A stretch of 64,000 nucleotides of DNA from Tillandsia leiboldiana (Eukaryota; Streptophyta; Magnoliopsida; Poales; Bromeliaceae): positions 38,535,562-38,599,561 of the forward strand of contig CM055063.1 in assembly GCA_029204045.2 (NCBI GenBank), in the 5' to 3' direction. The first letter of the stretch is position 1; each line of letters starts with the position of its first letter. Of this stretch, positions 34,925-44,756 are shown in pieces. The notes under the pieces were generated by a model, which saw only the letters and a program-made list of their open reading frames with translations, was not told the DNA's origin and made no database searches. Position numbers and translations under genes: made by a program.

Positions 34925-37020
34925 CCTCGAAGAGCTAATGCCCTCGTCCTATGAAACAAGAACAGACTCAGGCGACTTTGCGAGGCTTGGAAGAAAACAC
35001 TGCCTGACCAAAATCATGTATTCGTCCAAAAAGATTCTGGGTTCAAGGTCCTGCTAACACAAGTGCACCACGATCACAACACGGTGGTGACGAGAAAAAC
35101 AGCGGAAAGTAAAACCCCGGGACCACCGTTTATCTGAAACGGTTCCCCACGCACTAACACTGGCCTATCTCGGCCACCAGACCCCACTCGGCCCCCCGGC
35201 CCGAGTGCAACACCCGTCCCACAACACTCTGACCACTCAGCCCACTACCCGGGCGAGGAACACTATGTCCAGAAGGATATGCACGGTGTGGGATGTCTAA
35301 AACATACAAGAACCTAACCCAGATTAAGGTTCTCTATTGGTCTGGTCAAACACATGCTCATATGACGGGGGTGCTAGTTAAGTTCCAAGAAAATACTTAA
35401 ACTAGCATGCAATCCTATCACAATAGAATTAGAAGGAAGTCCGTAGACTTGGAGAGAAAAACCAACCCACCTCAGAATGCCACCAATTGCTTGTCGACAC
35501 TTGCAATTGGGCCCAGCGGGACTTACCTTGCCTCCACGAGGTTCGCACGCAAAACGGAGCACGCTGCGTCCAACCACACGACCGCGCGCTCTGCGGATGT
35601 CCCGAAACAAGCCGGCGGGTCCACGCGACGGAAAAACCAACAACCGCCCCCGGCGGAAGCTAAAAACAGCACCGCAAGCTGCCAGAAGCGAAGAAATCGC
35701 AAAATCAAACAAACGGTCGAATACCGAGCAGCCGACGGCGAAAAACAGCCTCCGTCGGCGAAAACAGCCTCCGTCAGCGAAAACCAGCGCCCGACGGCGA
35801 AAAACAGACTCCGACGGCGAAAACATCGCGCGGCGGCGAAAACCATCCTCCGTCGGCGAAAACAGCCTCCGTCAGCGAAAACCAGCGCCCGGCGGCGAAA
35901 AACAGCGCAAAATCTGCTAGCGAAACAGTTCGCGAAAACCCTGCGAAACTGCTCGCGAAAACCGCTCAAAACTGCTCGCAAACTGCTTGCAAAAACTGCT
36001 CGAAACCGGCTTGCGAAAACAGCTTGCGAAAACTGCTCCGTCGGCGAAAAACTGCTCGAAAACCAGCGCGAAAACTGTGCGAAAACAGCGAGCGAAAACT
36101 GTGAAAACCCTTCGCAAAAATGCCTAGAAAGCCGCGCGAAAACCTGCACGAAACTGCGCGAAAACGGCGCGCGAAAACTGCGAAGACCCATCGCGCGGCG
36201 AAAAACCGCCGCCGTGCGACGAGGGAGGCCCGCCGCGCGGCGCCAACCCCGGTCGCGCCGCGCAGCGGCCTGCTGCGCGGTGACAGAACGCGCCGCGCAG
36301 CGCCCTGCGGCGCTGCGCGCGGCGCCCAGCGGCGCTGCGCGCGCAGCCCGCTGCGCTGCGCGCGCATCCCGCTGCGCTGCGCGCGGCCGCGCGCCCGCGC
36401 AGGCCCGCGCGCAGCCCGCGCGGCCCCTGCCGCGCGCGGCCAAGCAGTGCCGCGCGCGGCCCTGCCGCGCGCGCCTGCGCGCGGCCAAGCAGTGCCACGC
36501 GCACCCGCGAGCGGCCCTGCCGCGCACGCCTGCGCGCGGCCAGGCAGTGCCGCGCGCACCCGCGCGCGGCCCTGCCGCGCGCGCCTGCGCGCGGCCAACC
36601 AGTGCCGCGCGCACCCGCGCGCGGCCATGCCGCGCGCGCCTGCGCGCGGCCCTGCCGCGCGCCCTGCGCGCGGCCAGGCAGTGCCGCGCGCACCTGCGCG
36701 CGGCCCTGCCGCGCGCGCCTGCGCGCGGCCTGGCAGCGCCGCGTGCAGCACTTTGCTGCACGCGGCGCCGCGCCCAGCGGCACGTCGCCGCAGGGTGCTG
36801 CCAACAGCGGCACCCTGGCGCCGCGCGTGCGCCGTTGCGCGCGCGCGCGGCCGCCGGCGACGGAAAAATCCACCAAAAAGAAGAAAAATCCCAAAAATTC
36901 GATCGGTCCAAAAAATCCAAATTGCTCTTTAAAAACAAAACCAACAAAATCCAAAAGCTCTCCAAAACCCGAGAAACCTCAAAAAAACTGAAATTGCTTA
37001 CCTCGACGACACTCGCCGCA
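34925..37020 (-). repeat. Inverted repeat, right arm
   Basis: This is the mirror of the left arm. On the minus strand it continues outward into a purine-rich leader and a TATA box (37185-37195), that is, a more complete LTR promoter than the left arm has. Confidence 0.9.
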
Positions 37021-37184
37021 CGCCCACGAGCTCAACGCGGCCTCCAACGGCGAGTCCAAAAATCCAAGATCGGCTCCAAACTCCTTTTCCTTCCTCTTCT
37101 TCTTCTTCCTTTTCCTCTCTTTTCTTTTCCTTTCTTTCTTCCTTCCTTTTCTTTCTTTCTCTGCTGCAGAGGAAGAGGCTGGGG

Positions 37185-37195
37185 CCTTTTATAAA
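37185..37195 (-). promoter_or_regulatory. TATA box pointing into the inverted repeat
   Basis: On the minus strand the sequence reads TTTATAAAAGG, followed by a ~180-base purine-rich leader and then the GAGGTAAGC donor-like site at the arm edge. Transcription from here would cross the right arm, the spacer and then the left arm. Confidence 0.55.
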
Positions 37196-37321
37196 GCAAA
37201 AGGCTAATTAATTAATTAACTAATTAATTAATTCCCAGAAATCCAACTCCAACTCACTTTTTGCCTTCGGGCTCTCCGCCGCTGCCCGGAACCTCCCGAA
37301 CTCCGCTGTAAAGACGCTTCG

Positions 37322-37388
37322 TCTGTACGGCAGTTTCCGTACAGATGGCGGATCTGTTAGCGAGCCCGGGTCGCAATTTCGACCCCGG
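37322..37388 (+). other. Terminal LTR hairpins, perfect stem
   Basis: TCTGTACGG (37322-37330) and CCGTACAGA (37337-37345) form a perfect 9-bp stem. CCGGGTCG (37366-37373) pairs with CGACCCCGG (37380-37388) with one bulged C. GGCGGATCTGT lies between, as in other LTRs of the window. Confidence 0.65.
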
Positions 37389-37402
37389 GGCGTGACAATG
37401 AC

Positions 37403-37979
37403 GAAGACCATATTCCAACTTAAGGATGATTTGAAGCGATTTTCTTCAGGAAGGAGCAAGTTGGATAAGATGCTTGGTCTTGGTCGAACGAATCGTTTGG
37501 GCCTTGGATACAATCGAACTGGAGACAGCCCTAATTCGAGTGAAATAATGTTTGTGCCCCGGTCGGCGTCTCCTCCTCCGACGGAAATCACTGCATCCAA
37601 CGACAACAAGCCTACCTCACCTACTTCGGGTTCAACAGGTACAAAGGTATGTTTTCGTTGTGGTTTTGCAGGGCACATAAGAAGAGATTGCAAGATTGGA
37701 GCAAAACGATCAAATCAAGCGCCTCTTGCAACAACTACCAAAAAGGTCATCCCCCGGAAATCAAAGGAGAGTTTTTCAAAGGTAAAAAACCTTGGTAGTT
37801 CACCTCACAAGACGACGTCATCAAAGAAAAGCAATCAATCAAACAAGACGCTTTCACCAAGGACAATAACTTCACAATCATTGCTGACGCATTCCAAAAA
37901 GGTTTGGGTGCGCAAAGGTGAAATCTTCCCTTATCTTGTCATTCATACATCATTGCATGCTTTTGACAATTCATCTTGA
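37403..37979 (+). pseudogene. gag: Copia gag end to protease, ending in a premature TGA
   Basis: After the ATGAC duplication the gag frame resumes with TIFQLKDDLKRFSSGRSKLD and carries a second CCHC knuckle CFRCGFAGHIRRDC (37650-37691) in a Ser/Lys/Thr-rich region. The frame runs to TGA at 37977-37979. The next codons read YLDSGCSRHMTGD, the protease active site, in the same frame. Copia proteins normally have Trp just before YLDSGC, so TGG to TGA is the simplest explanation. The stop context does not look like a known readthrough signal. The segment has no start codon because the rest of gag lies upstream of two insertions. Confidence 0.88.
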
Positions 37980-40900
37980 TATCTGGATAGTGGATGTTCC
38001 CGTCACATGACCGGTGACAAAATTTGTTTTCAAACTTTAGAGAAAACCTCCGGAGGACTTGTAGTTTTCGGAGACGGTCGTTCTTCAAAAATTGTTGGAA
38101 AAGGAATAATTACTATTCCAGAAGGCCCGGTTTTGAACAATGTTTTATTTGTTGAAGGCCTTAAGACTAACCTCATTAGCATTAGTCAATTATGTGATAA
38201 TGACTTTTCAGTTAATTTTTCTTCTGCAGAATGCATTGTAACTGATAAGGACCATTTATTCTTTTTAAAAGGGGTTAGGTCTGAAAACAATTGCTATGTA
38301 GTTCCTAACAAAATTTCTGAACATTGTAACCTAGTTTCTTTAGATAATGAAACTCTTTGGCATGAAAGACTAGGTCACATTAATTTTAAGGAACTAGCTA
38401 GAATTTCTAATAAAGACGTGGTTAAGGGAGTTCCTAAACTTTTTTTTAAAGAAAATATTATGTGTGGAGGTTGTCAAAAGGGAAAACAATCAAGGGCCAC
38501 GCACAAGAACTTGAACCATGCGGGAACCAAACGGCCATTAGACTTACTGCACATGGATTTAATGGGGCCGATTCGTCAACCAAGTTTGGAAGGTAAATGG
38601 TACATTTTTCTTTTGGTTGATGATTTCTCTATATACTCATGGGTAACATTTTTAAAAGAGAAAGCGGATACTTTCGATTCTTTTCATGAGATATGTCATC
38701 GTGTTATGATTGAGAGAAATGAAAAGATCGTTCGTGTTCGAAGTGATAGAGGTGGAGAATTCATAAATTCAAAATTCATTGATTTTTGCACTTCCAATGG
38801 CATAAAACATGAATTCTCTGCACCCTATACACCTCAACAGAATGGTGTAGTCGAGCGCAAAAACAGAGTAGTACAAGAGATGCCGCGTGCTATGCTTCAC
38901 AGCCGGAAACTACCGTTACATTTTTGGGCTGAAGCAGTTAACACCGCGGTATACGTAATTAATCGTGTTTATTTGCGCCCGGGTACTTTAAATACACTAT
39001 ATGAGCTATGGTTCTGTAGAAAACCAAATATTAAATATTTTCGAATCTTTGGGAGTCGCTGTTACATTTTACGTGATCGCGAAAATCTTAGAAAATTCGA
39101 CTCTCGAAGTGACGAAGGAATTTTCATGGGTTATTCTACAAATAGTAGAGCATATCGGGTATTTAACCTCGAATCTAAAACGATGGTAGAATCTTTTAAT
39201 GTTAAAGTAGATGAAGCTTTTCATTTTTCATCTGATAAATCTACCCCTGATATGTCTCTTGATGATGATACTCCTGTAAAAGTCATTGCATCTTCTCATA
39301 ATAATTCTTCCGATAATGTTGATGCATCTAATGGTTCTTCTAGTTTATCTGATATGCAGGAATCATCACACATACCTCCGAGCACTCAGTTACCTCAAAC
39401 GTTACGTATCTCCAAGGACCATCCAGAGTCAAATATCATTGGAGATCCACAAGAAGGAGTCAGGACTCGGAGACAATTAGTTTGTGGAGTCACGTGTTAC
39501 GTCTCCATGTTGGAACCAAAGAACGTTGATGAAGCTCTTCAGGATGATTATTGGATTGAAGCTATGCAAGAAGAGCTCCATCAATTTGAAAGAAACAAAG
39601 TCTGGGAATTAACGAAGCCTCCGAAGCAACACAACATAATTGGTACTAAGTGGATTTTCAAGAACAAGAAAAACGAGGATGGTACCATCATCAGGAACAA
39701 AGCACGCCTAGTTGCTCAGGGCTTTTCACAAATTGAAGGTATAGACTTTGCTGAGACGTTCGCCCCGGTAGCTCGTCTCGAGTCAATTAGCATCCTTTTC
39801 GCCATTGCTTGTCATTTCAAAATTAAACTCTTTCAAATAGACGTTAAGAGCGCATTTTTAAACGGTTTTCTAAATAAGGAAGTTTATGTGGCTCAACCGA
39901 AAGGTTTCATTGACCATAAACTACCTAACCATGTTTTTCAATTGAAAAAAGCTCTTTACGGTCTAAAACAAGCACCACGAGCATGGTACGAAAGGTTGAC
40001 AAAGCACCTTTTGGAAACGGGCTACACTCGAGGGGGAGCGGATCGGACACTCTTTGTGAAGCACTTTCAGGATAACTTCATTGTGGCACAAATCTATGTC
40101 GATGACATTGTATTTGGAGCAACAAGGAATATTGATGCTTCAAAATTCGTTGAAACCATGAAAAGCGAATTTGAGATGTCCATGATGGGCGAGCTAACAT
40201 ATTTTCTTGGATTGCAAGTGAAAAAAAGTGAAGAAGGCATTCATCTGTGCCAATCCAAGTATGCAAGGGAGTTAGTGAAGAAATTCGGATTAGAAAATTC
40301 TAAAGACTTTCCGACTCCAATGGGAACTAGCAACAAGGGATTAGGAAGTGAATCTCTCAGTGAAAGTGTAGACGAGAAGCTTTATCGCAGCATGATTGGA
40401 AGTCTACTCTATCTCACGGCTAGTCGCCCGAATATATCCTTTAGTGTTGGGATTTGCGCGAGATATCAATCAGCACCAAAGGAGGTTCACCTGAAAGCGG
40501 TGAAAAGGATCATCCGGTACGTCAAAGGAACGCTAAATTTCGGAATTTGGTATCCTATGGGCACAACTCTCGACATAATAGGAAACTCAGAAGCCGATTG
40601 GGCTGGATCAGTGGATGATCGAAAAAGTACGAGTGGTGCATGTTTTTATCTTGGCCATTGTCTTGTTGCATGGCATAGTAAAAAGCAAAACTGCATTGCA
40701 CTCTCAACTGCCGAAGCGGAATATATTTCAGCAGGAAGTTGTTCGACACAATTGATGTGGATGAAAAGCGTTTTGAGCGACTTCCAAATTCCTGCGACTT
40801 CGGTAACTATTCTTTGTGACAACACTAGTGCTATAAATATTTCTAAAAACCCTGTGTTGCACTCAAGAACAAAACACATTGAACTTAGATATCATTTTCT

Positions 40901-41042
40901 AAGAGAGCTAGTTGAATCAAGTATTCTTCAAATTTCTTATGTTTCAACTGAAGATCAATTAGCCGACATTTTAACAAAACCTTTGGATCGAAAACTTTTT
41001 ATTCACTTGCTTAAAGCAATTGGAATGCTTTCTTTGAAATAA
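37980..41042 (+). CDS. pol: Copia pol: protease, integrase, RT, RNase H
   Basis: This open frame of over 1,000 codons makes the enzymes for replication and insertion. Numbering is from the Met codon at 38007. The protease motif DSG is at 37986-37994, before that Met. The integrase zinc region has His119, His124, Cys153 and Cys156. The integrase catalytic residues are Asp184, Asp247 and Glu283, with the normal 35-residue D-E spacing. The RVT_2-type reverse transcriptase runs from about residue 532 with YVDD at 697-700. RNase H acidic residues include Asp864 (in NSEADWAG) and Asp938 (CDNTSAI), and the end is QLADILTKPLD. All key residues are present. There is no native start: pol is normally made as part of gag-pol, and here the TGA at 37977 cuts it off. 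Confidence 0.93.
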   Translation, partial: YLDSGCSRHMTGDKICFQTLEKTSGGLVVFGDGRSSKIVGKGIITIPEGPVLNNVLFVEGLKTNLISISQLCDNDFSVNFSSAECIVTDKDHLFFLKGVRSENNCYVVPNKISEHCNLVSLDNETLWHERLGHINFKELARISNKDVVKGVPKLFFKENIMCGGCQKGKQSRATHKNLNHAGTKRPLDLLHMDLMGPIRQPSLEGKWYIFLLVDDFSIYSWVTFLKEKADTFDSFHEICHRVMIERNEKIVRVRSDRGGEFINSKFIDFCTSNGIKHEFSAPYTPQQNGVVERKNRVVQEMPRAMLHSRKLPLHFWAEAVNTAVYVINRVYLRPGTLNTLYELWFCRKPNIKYFRIFGSRCYILRDRENLRKFDSRSDEGIFMGYSTNSRAYRVFNLESKTMVESFNVKVDEAFHFSSDKSTPDMSLDDDTPVKVIASSHNNSSDNVDASNGSSSLSDMQESSHIPPSTQLPQTLRISKDHPESNIIGDPQEGVRTRRQLVCGVTCYVSMLEPKNVDEALQDDYWIEAMQEELHQFERNKVWELTKPPKQHNIIGTKWIFKNKKNEDGTIIRNKARLVAQGFSQIEGIDFAETFAPVARLESISILFAIACHFKIKLFQIDVKSAFLNGFLNKEVYVAQPKGFIDHKLPNHVFQLKKALYGLKQAPRAWYERLTKHLLETGYTRGGADRTLFVKHFQDNFIVAQIYVDDIVFGATRNIDASKFVETMKSEFEMSMMGELTYFLGLQVKKSEEGIHLCQSKYARELVKKFGLENSKDFPTPMGTSNKGLGSESLSESVDEKLYRSMIGSLLYLTASRPNISFSVGICARYQSAPKEVHLKAVKRIIRYVKGTLNFGIWYPMGTTLDIIGNSEADWAGSVDDRKSTSGACFYLGHCLVAWHSKKQNCIALSTAEAEYISAGSCSTQLMWMKSVLSDFQIPATSVTILCDNTSAINISKNPVLHSRTKHIELRYHFLRELVESSILQISYVSTEDQLADILTKPLDRKLFIHLLKAIGMLSLK

Positions 41043-41971
41043 CACTTTTTGAAACCATTGCTTAGGTTAGGTTTTGTTTTGTGTTTCTGTTCTTTATCTA
41101 TGCTTGTACATAGAACATTAACTGAGCATATGTTATTGACTTTAATTGCATCCTTTTATGTTTTAAGAAATTTATTATGATTTGGATATCGTGATAATTC
41201 ATTTGGTGCAATGATCATTTATGTCAATTAGGTCATCTTTAATTGATCAAAGTCAATTTCTCTCTCAAATGATCTCTTGGTATAGTTTTTATCATATTTG
41301 AAAATTGAGTAAAGTATGAACACGAGATCAATTTTTCGTTGAATACTTCATATCTTAAATAATTGATAGTCAATTGAGGGGGAGTTTTTTAAAGTGTTAT
41401 GCTCAAAAGATGTGGAAAGAGTTACATCCCAATGAGGAGTGTGAAAACTACCACCACATGGAGGAAAGAGCTACCACCTCGGTCGTCCGAGTACTGTGTG
41501 CAGCTACCACATGTATACAAAGCATGGTTTTTCTTGTTGATTAGATAAAATGCTTTTTGGAATACTTGACTCTGTCAAATTCCAAGGTTGGTATAAGGTG
41601 GGATTTTTATTGAAAGATGCTCAGAGAGCCACTCCCTACGACAAATTAACTAGATATATTATCTAACTTATTTGGGATTTCAAACATCTATCGATATTTG
41701 TGCTTCATTTTCTTTACTAAATTAATGATTTGATAAACGCATTACTCATTAGATCGCGATTGATGTTTTGAACTTGATCAACTTTAAAGGATTTAATTTT
41801 TATAAATTTTCGTTTCATTACTTGGATATTATTGATAGATTTAGCATAATCTATTTCTTTTAACATGAAACGATGATTTTTGTTTAAAGTTGATATACAA
41901 AAGATGCTTACATACTTTTTCTGGAATTTCTGAAATTTTTGTAAATTTTTCTGAAGAAAAAGTTGAAGCCG

Positions 41972-42080
41972 ATCCGGACTGGAAGAATCTGATCCGGATC
42001 CCGAACGCAGAATTTATCTGCGGGTAGCCGATCCGGACTGGATTCTTGAGCTGATCCGGCCCGCGACTAGGGTTTATAAG
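41972..42080 (+). promoter_or_regulatory. Internal LTR-like promoter module (copy 2)
   Basis: There are four TCCGG motifs (near 41972, 41993, 42032 and 42054), the second extended as CCGGATCCCGAACG. TTTATAAG follows at 42073-42080. In the LTR the order is the same: motif array, about 20 bases, then CATATAAGG. Sequence after the TATA also has LTR-like T-rich runs. The module lies about 530 bp upstream of the third ORF. Confidence 0.58.
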
Positions 42081-42199
42081 AAATGAAGGGTTATTTGAAT
42101 TCTATTCTTTTCTAAACTTTGTTTCAAGAACCTCCAGAGCTTCTTTCTCTAGATTACAACTGATTCGGAGCCTTTCAAACTCAAGTTCTTCCGATTCAA

Positions 42200-42583
42200 G
42201 TAAATTTCTATGATCAAAATTTGGGATATCCACTGTTTTTGTTATGTTCTTCCAAAACGTGAGGAATTTCATGCCTCTTTTTCGTTTTTAAACAGGTTTT
42301 GATCAAATTTCTTTTGAAATAAGAACTCTGGGTAGATTAGTTTTGTTTATATGCCTTGTATTCTCTTGATTAACGGATTTTTGAGGTTCGATTTCAAAAA
42401 TTTCGATTTTAGGGCGTATTATGAGAATTTTTTAAAATCATGGAATTGATCTATTTTTAAAATTCTTTTTGCAAAACTAACCTGATTCCTAGTCTTTGTA
42501 CACGATAATGATTGTTTGGGTACAATTTTTCAAATTTTTGAAAATTAAACAATTTTTCGTGTTCTTGAGTTCTTACTCGCAGG
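42200..42583 (+). other. Predicted intron before third ORF (copy 2)
   Basis: The donor is CAA/GTAAATTTC and the acceptor is TTCTTACTCGCAG ending at 42583, 28 bases before ATG 42612. The length is 384 bp against 383 bp in copy 1, and both splice sites are kept despite many differences between the copies. Confidence 0.52.
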
Positions 42584-42611
42584 TTCTCCATTTTCTAACG
42601 CACTAGCAAAG

Positions 42612-44081
42612 ATGGTCTTTGCATGGATTCTAGTACTCATTGTAGCAATGGTGCACACTCGAGCGACAAATAAGCTCAAAAGAGCTAAGAAAACTCAAGG
42701 GAAAGGAGAATATATGTCCTTGGATAATTCGGATTCTGAGACGGAATCAGTAAACTGGGATGAATTAATGGAAGATGACGCAGCACCGGCTACATCAAAA
42801 AGGAAAGTCCCTGCTGCTACTTCAAAGGCGAAGACACCGCCAACCGCCGCAGAAAAAGGGAAAGCCCCAATGGAACCAACTCCGGTTACAATGAAAAGAA
42901 AGAGCGTTGCTCGAAAGAGAGGTAGTGCTCGAGGAATCTCAATTGAAGAGCCACTTGCAAGCGAGCCTCCTCCACAGGAATTTGTGCACATAAGCTCCGA
43001 GAGGATAAAGGACTTTGAAAAGAGAGAATGCATCGGGGAGAGGCATGTGAATGTCAAAGCTCTTAAGGAGCGTTCTGCATTGTTTGGCACTCTATTTGAA
43101 CAAGCGGGACTTGCACCTATTTGCAACTTCCCGGAATCAACTGGCTACTGTCTTCATATGGTGAGGATGTTCTATCAAAATTCATCGAGATTGATTGACC
43201 TTGAAGAAGGACCGAGAGAATTTCAAACTACGGTTCGAAATGTCAAGCTAAAGATCACACCTCAGTTAATCGGAGAGGTGTTGGGGATGAAGGCTAGGGT
43301 AGATGGCACTCATTACCTAAAAGGTCATGTCTTCACCAATACAACCTGGAGAGTGGTTGTAGATGGAATCTGTCTGCCAGATACTCAGTCGACGGGGAAT
43401 TCAATTCTTTCTAAAGAACTTCGACCTGAGTACCGTTACTTGAACTTCATTGTTTGCTACAACATCCTGCCGAACATGCAAACAAAAGTTCTTCGTTGGG
43501 ATAGGATGCTATTTTTGTATCTTCTTGGACATCCTACAGTATCCTTGGGCTCTAACTACAACATTCCTTACCTCATTTGGTCAAGGATGGCGAGATATGT
43601 GGAGAATGCACATCCCATAGAGCGACTTCCGTTCCCGATGATCATTATGCGCATCTTCAGAAAGTACAAGATCGACACAAGCTCGAGCGCGTACACGCAT
43701 AGTTTGGGAACTATCAATGATACAATAATTGTGAAGTCCCTCTCCACGAGACAGGATGAGCCTCCCACACCTCCTCGCAGAAAGAGACCTTCAGCACCAG
43801 CAACAACAGCAACTACAACAGCAACAAAAGCAACAGCAACAACAGCAGCAACAGCTTCAGCACCAGCAGCAGCAGCTTCAACGTCAGAGGATGACGCCTC
43901 TGTTACATCGATTTACCGAGAACAACAACGGCTCTCATCGGAGCAAGAACGAATGTCTTCTGAATTCGTCAAGATGACCTCAGACATCGGTGAATTAAAG
44001 AAGAAGCAAAAATCACTGGCCAAGTTAGTCAAGAAGATCTTTCAGAAACTTGGTTGCAGCAGCTCTGAGGATTCTGACTGA
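42612..44081 (+). CDS. Third (env-like) ORF of Sirevirus-like element
   Basis: This is an intact 489-codon ORF downstream of pol in the same strand. Residues 1-14 (MVFAWILVLIVAMV) are hydrophobic, like a signal or membrane segment. Residues 35-60 are acidic. A basic cluster, KRKSVARKRGSARG, is at about 95-108. Residues about 113-355 resemble the plant-specific 'putative plant transposon protein' domain: KITPQLIGEVLGM, YRYLNFIVCYNILPN, RWDRMLFLYLLGH. An Ala/Thr-rich linker with CAG/CAA-type repeats is at about 395-430. A coiled coil rich in Gln, Glu and Lys is at 435-480. Some Sireviruses have an env-like ORF here; its role is unknown. A basic cluster suggesting a nuclear location conflicts with a membrane role, so function is open. 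Start choice: the first ATG after the predicted acceptor, conserved in copy 1. Confidence 0.82.
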   Translation: MVFAWILVLIVAMVHTRATNKLKRAKKTQGKGEYMSLDNSDSETESVNWDELMEDDAAPATSKRKVPAATSKAKTPPTAAEKGKAPMEPTPVTMKRKSVARKRGSARGISIEEPLASEPPPQEFVHISSERIKDFEKRECIGERHVNVKALKERSALFGTLFEQAGLAPICNFPESTGYCLHMVRMFYQNSSRLIDLEEGPREFQTTVRNVKLKITPQLIGEVLGMKARVDGTHYLKGHVFTNTTWRVVVDGICLPDTQSTGNSILSKELRPEYRYLNFIVCYNILPNMQTKVLRWDRMLFLYLLGHPTVSLGSNYNIPYLIWSRMARYVENAHPIERLPFPMIIMRIFRKYKIDTSSSAYTHSLGTINDTIIVKSLSTRQDEPPTPPRRKRPSAPATTATTTATKATATTAATASAPAAAASTSEDDASVTSIYREQQRLSSEQERMSSEFVKMTSDIGELKKKQKSLAKLVKKIFQKLGCSSSEDSD

Positions 44082-44756
44082 GATTTCATCTTGTGTTGTT
44101 CTAATTATCTGTTTGTTTTGCAGGTTTTTACATTTTAGTTCTTACACTTTTTGAACTTTTCCACTCCCTTTATTTTTGTAATTTTGACTAACTTCTGTGA
44201 CAAAAAGGGGGAGAGAGATATGAACAAACAATGGTTACAATGGTTTATGGTTTGTGAGAACTTTGGACACTTCAAACTTGGAAGGTAAGTATGACAACAA
44301 CAACTTTTGCTTTGTATTTTGAACGAATGCATGCCTCAACTAACTATTTGACTAACTTTTTGGGCATGTAATATCACTAACAAGTTGTTTGATGACTAAC
44401 ATACTTATGACATTTGGCATTTAATGCTTAGATGATATGTGAATTGCTTTGATTGCTTATTTTATACATATCTGATTTTGTAAATGTCATGGTGAGTATA
44501 AACTTCATCTCTCTGTTCGATTTTTGAATGTTAAATTCTTGAGGTATCTAACAATTTCTTTTGTCAAGAATTATCTCTTTTGCAGAGAGTACAGTCGTCT
44601 AAGTCTAGAGTCTGTTTTAGGAGTTTATCTCATGTATTCATTTTATTTGGATCTCATTTGTAAATTTTTGTTGTATGGTGATAACAACAAAAATATTTTT
44701 TTGAATTTTCTTTAAGTGGATTTTTGTTTTGTCACGAAACCGCTAAAGGGGGAGAT
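44082..44756 (+). other. Non-coding tail with purine tracts (copy 2)
   Basis: AAAAAGGGGGAGAGAGA at 44202-44218 and the LTR-adjacent AAAGGGGGAGA at 44745-44755 are the second and third purine tracts of the element. The rest is AT-rich without an ORF. The last tract primes plus-strand synthesis. Confidence 0.78.

Larger units (their letters stand above)
30982..37397 (+). mobile_element. 6.4-kb solo LTR containing a giant inverted repeat
   Basis: It starts TGTAGAGTACCGGG, ends CCCGGGGCGTGACA and has an exact ATGAC duplication (30977-30981 and 37398-37402). The start matches the LTR of the surrounding gypsy element (47556) and the end has the usual terminal hairpins. Inside are four 159-bp tandem units (31216-31815), a left arm (31815-34001), a spacer (34002-34924) and a right arm (34925-37020) that is the reverse complement of the left. 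Then come a minus-strand TATA box and an inverted copy of the tandem-unit core (about 37245-37312). The large ORFs here (up to 595 codons) come from GC-rich repeats, appear on both strands, and are not genes. Confidence 0.87.
41043..42611 (+). other. Pol to third-ORF spacer
   Basis: This is a 1.57-kb AT-rich spacer with no ORF, colinear with 1696-3264 of copy 1. It contains the first purine tract GAGGGGGAG (41376-41384), the LTR-like promoter module (41972-42080) and the predicted intron (42200-42583). Confidence 0.8.

Noticed and set aside
35407..37194. A 595-codon plus-strand ORF
   Set aside because: It is the mirror of ORFs in the left arm of the inverted repeat. Composition is Ala/Arg/Pro runs and lysine-rich repeats, and it is not a protein family.
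43756..43977. Gln-rich ORF in another frame of the third ORF
   Set aside because: It is a frame-shifted reading of the Ala/Thr linker (CAG/CAA-type repeats) within the real 489-codon ORF.
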